Below are positions 61,828 through 64,000 of a DNA stretch of 64,000 bases, one piece after another. The stretch spans positions 23,180-87,179 of the forward strand of contig JAJFLQ010000021.1 in assembly GCA_021772615.1 (NCBI GenBank). Direction: 5' to 3'. Source of the DNA: Verrucomicrobiota bacterium. GTDB taxonomy: Bacteria > Verrucomicrobiota > Lentisphaeria > JABSQK01 > JAJFLO01. The translations under genes and the position numbers were made by a program. The first letter of the stretch is position 1; each line of letters begins with the position of its first letter. A model generated the notes under the pieces. The model did not search any database. It saw nothing but the letters and a program-made list of their open reading frames with translations, and was not told where the DNA came from.

Positions 61828-63399
61828 TCAAATGAACAGCTTTCCTTTTCGATGCAGGGAAATATGGGACTGAAAACAGCTATCTACCTTGATGAATTTC
61901 GGATCACGGGGATTTGTGCTCACGTTGAAGAAATAGTGACCGGGAATTCGTATCATGATAAATGCAGGCGTGTCAGCTCCCAGCGGATCCGTGACGCCGG
62001 CATCCAATATAATTTCACCGAGTTTGCTGTAATTAGTCGAAAAAATTTCCGGTATTGAAATCTCAACCATCCACATATTTTCGGGCATGATCGATTTGAT
62101 TGACCCAAGCAATTTCTCATTTTCCGTTTTGTATGACCAATCTCTGGCGCGCTTCAGGTAATCGGTGTATTCGCTGTCTTTTAAGAATACGGCGCGTAAA
62201 ACGATATCTTGAGAAAGCGTATAGTCGATCAAGTTTTTTACCCAATTATCAGAGATAGTAATATCATTGACGATTCCGGGTAAAGCGGAATACAGATAAT
62301 CAATGGCAACGGCCTCGGCCATTACTCCGTCGTATCTTGCGTTGTCGGGCAATAACGACACAACGTATTTGACTTGCTCCGGTTCAATGAATTTTTTGGG
62401 GACACAGAAATTTGAACCGAAATTATCGTCGTGTCCGATATAGCTACTCAGCCATTCATCACTTGAAAAATACCGTGTTCCCGCACCGACATGGAAATAT
62501 GCTTGTTGAGCTCTGGGAACCCATGTATCCTGATTAAATGTATGACCGAAAAAGGGGATAATATGCCGTGCACCGCATGCTTCCGGACCAGATAATTCGA
62601 AACCAAGTAAACCGCCATGCGAATTCTCAATCCCCGTATACAAGAATTTGGTATACGGAAAATCGGTAATTGACTCTTCATCAACCGTGTAATCCAGGTC
62701 TTTGAAATTCACGTTGAAATGATTCAAGACAGCGCGAATCTGATTCGAACCCAACCCCTTCGCAGGGTTGAACTCCCCGCTTACTTCCCGTGCCGCTGAG
62801 TGGATTTCCGAATATAGAATGTCGTTTTTGGGAAAACGCCTGGTTAGAAGACTGCGGATGGCGACCTGCGCGCAGGCCTTGTTGAGGCTGTTTTGTTGGC
62901 AGTACATCACCCCCTTGAATCTAAATTCACGGCGTCCGCATCGTACCTGAAAAAAGACGCTCCCTGGAACAAAGTTATGCCGGTGTCCATATCGCCTCGA
63001 AACGGATTCGAAAATACAAATCCTGTTATAATTCAGGCTGGGGACCGTGTCGTGTTTAATGATTGCGTAACCGAGCAACTCGGATGAGGACGTTTTTTCC
63101 AGATCTCCGGGATCGTTGAGGAGCGATTTCCAGAATGTAAACCGTAAGAGCCCAACATTGTTGTAATCCGCGTACGCGGAGTCCAGATATTCAATTTCAT
63201 CGCACACCGCCCCCTGGGGTACTATTTTTTCGATGCACAATGATTGACACCCCGCCCGTCGGGCTTGGGAAAACAAACGTTTTAGAGCGGGGTTATTGTG
63301 GTTCGGAAAGGTTGTTTCGAGGAAGTCGAAATTCGAGAAGGGCTGTCGAACGTCGGTAAAACGAATCGTTCTTGAATGGGCAAGGCGGCTGGGGTTCAC
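61828..63399 (-). CDS. Predicted papain-like cysteine peptidase-fold protein
   Basis: A 523-residue protein I cannot assign to a named family. The middle has a papain-like pattern: CQQNSLNKACAQVAI with Gln168/169 and Cys176 in a helix start, ARHIIPFFGHTFNQDTW with His279 and Asn289 or Asp291, then HDDNFGSNFCVPKKF (323 onward). This Gln-Cys-His-Asn order suggests a cysteine peptidase or amidase. Large flanking regions have no recognised domain. It starts at a GTG with no evident ribosome site, 28 bases after the small gene at 63428. Base use is AT-richer than most of the window, consistent with transfer. Confidence 0.55.
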   Translation of the reverse strand: MNPSRLAHSRTIRFTDVRQPFSNFDFLETTFPNHNNPALKRLFSQARRAGCQSLCIEKIVPQGAVCDEIEYLDSAYADYNNVGLLRFTFWKSLLNDPGDLEKTSSSELLGYAIIKHDTVPSLNYNRICIFESVSRRYGHRHNFVPGSVFFQVRCGRREFRFKGVMYCQQNSLNKACAQVAIRSLLTRRFPKNDILYSEIHSAAREVSGEFNPAKGLGSNQIRAVLNHFNVNFKDLDYTVDEESITDFPYTKFLYTGIENSHGGLLGFELSGPEACGARHIIPFFGHTFNQDTWVPRAQQAYFHVGAGTRYFSSDEWLSSYIGHDDNFGSNFCVPKKFIEPEQVKYVVSLLPDNARYDGVMAEAVAIDYLYSALPGIVNDITISDNWVKNLIDYTLSQDIVLRAVFLKDSEYTDYLKRARDWSYKTENEKLLGSIKSIMPENMWMVEISIPEIFSTNYSKLGEIILDAGVTDPLGADTPAFIMIRIPGHYFFNVSTNPRDPKFIKVDSCFQSHISLHRKGKLFI

Positions 63400-63427
63400 A
63401 GAAGGATATCGAACAATTTAACGGTTA

Positions 63428-63613
63428 TCAGTCGAATTGAATCGAGTTCTCTTTGGTCTTGTCATATGCCGTTTTTAATTTATTAACGAATGTCGGCACG
63501 TCGTTATTTGCCCGCATCTTAACTGAGATCACCTCATTGTTCCCGCCAAACGCCTTGATAATCTTGCTCGGAATCTGATCTTTTCCGTATCGCTCTGTGG
63601 TTGACGTCGGCAT
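63428..63613 (-). CDS. Small 61-residue protein, unknown, upstream of papain-like gene
   Basis: The product is small and charged, without membrane segment, ending VKMRANNDVPTFVNKLKTAY then DKTKENSIQFD. GGGGAG lies 5-6 bases before the ATG, a strong ribosome site, which supports real expression. A fragment of a paralogue exists at 61068-61178, with conservative changes in the protein, again indicating that it was coding. It might be a tag, inhibitor or antitoxin-like partner of the papain-like protein; that is speculation from position and size. Confidence 0.65.
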   Translation of the reverse strand: MPTSTTERYGKDQIPSKIIKAFGGNNEVISVKMRANNDVPTFVNKLKTAYDKTKENSIQFD

Positions 63614-63910
63614 AGTTGCTCCCCGAATTTGTTATTGAAGTTGCTATTAATCGATTTGTGTCGGAATCCCGCAGAAAATATACCTGGTAATGGTTTGTCC
63701 AGCTGCGTCCACCGCGCGATACGCCGACAACACGACCAAAGTCGTAATGTGTTAAATGAGGTCAAAGGGCTGAGATCGTAAATAGATTGAACCTTAGGAA
63801 AGTAAATATATTTGGCAAAAAATCAATTCCAGAGTCGAAAACAGCCAAGGCCTAAATTCAACCTGAAAGCGTGAAAAAACGGCGCAAAAAGCATTGGCGA
63901 TATTGATTAA

Positions 63911-64000
63911 CCTGTTGGGATAGAGTATTTTATATTACCATCAAGCAACATAAATCCTCTAACCCAACAGGTGATTACAATGCATTTCAAAATCGAGCAA
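63911..64000 (+). mobile_element. Probable left end of an insertion sequence (IS1380-like)
   Basis: CCTGTTGGGATAGAG begins directly after TTAA (63907-63910), the style of terminus and target reported for IS1380-family elements. A partial open frame follows at 63980. ACCTGTTGGG (63910-63919) is also inverted exactly at 63963-63972. The rest of the element lies beyond the window. The family is a tentative call. The 297 bases from 63614 to 63910 are AT-rich and hold nothing else I recognise. Confidence 0.5.
63980..64000 (+). CDS. Start of an open frame, possibly a transposase (7 codons visible)
   Basis: AGGTGA lies about 5 bases before this ATG and the first residues are MHFKIEQ, which resembles the start of many IS1380-type transposases. 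Only 21 bases are in the window, so the call rests on the flanking terminus and is uncertain. Confidence 0.4.

Noticed and set aside
1..64000. CRISPR arrays, tRNA genes and rRNA genes
   Set aside because: No regularly spaced direct repeats and no tRNA-like or rRNA sequences were seen; absence of tRNA cannot be proven by eye.

Overview
The window looks like a chromosomal segment of a Gram-negative bacterium of moderately high GC. An RND efflux pump, a TonB-dependent receptor, a PEP-CTERM protein, many Ser/Thr kinases (two with DWG in place of DFG) and kinase-WD40 architecture suggest the Planctomycetes-Verrucomicrobia-Chlamydiae group, perhaps Kiritimatiellota or Verrucomicrobiota. That assignment is inference; there is no rRNA here, and I saw no tRNA or CRISPR array.

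Layout. 1-11.7 kb: argC (partial), rpsI and rplM on the minus strand, then a plus-strand run of rnr, three SPFH (HflK/HflC-like) membrane proteins, a P1B metal ATPase and a UbiB-type kinase. 11.8-16.2 kb: an RND efflux pump with its adaptor. 16.5-21.4 kb: two glycosyltransferases, an asparagine-synthase-type amidotransferase and a PEP-CTERM protein, an exopolysaccharide/exosortase-like set. 21.7-48.2 kb: a dense signalling region with four Ser/Thr kinases (one with a cNMP domain, two with an N-terminal receiver, one with WD40 repeats), three histidine kinases (two with an N-terminal receiver), a lone receiver, a receiver-GAF protein, and an outer-membrane receptor/binding-protein/kinase set. 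It also holds a TIR-TIR-SLOG protein paired with a receiver-kinase, a PLD-family nuclease paired with the WD40 kinase, and alr-nth. 48.2-55.1 kb: housekeeping genes again (pheS, an RsuA/RluB pseudouridine synthase, a HAD nucleotidase, a DUF368 lipid-carrier transporter, mnmG). 55.3-58.9 kb: an unknown membrane protein and an orphan fatty acyl-AMP ligase. 59.1-64 kb: an AT-richer, defence-island-like stretch with an AAA ATPase/TOPRIM pair, a DUF3037 protein, a papain-like protein with a small partner, a duplicated gene fragment, a long inverted repeat and the probable left end of an insertion sequence.

How the parts may work together. None of the five receiver proteins has a recognisable DNA-binding output. 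The receivers are joined to Ser/Thr kinases, histidine kinases or a GAF domain, or stand alone. This suggests a network in which His-Asp signalling feeds Ser/Thr phosphorylation and second-messenger sensing rather than transcription directly. Two kinase genes are each followed closely by a likely effector gene (TIR-SLOG and PLD nuclease). These two pairs are the best candidates for undescribed signalling or defence modules.
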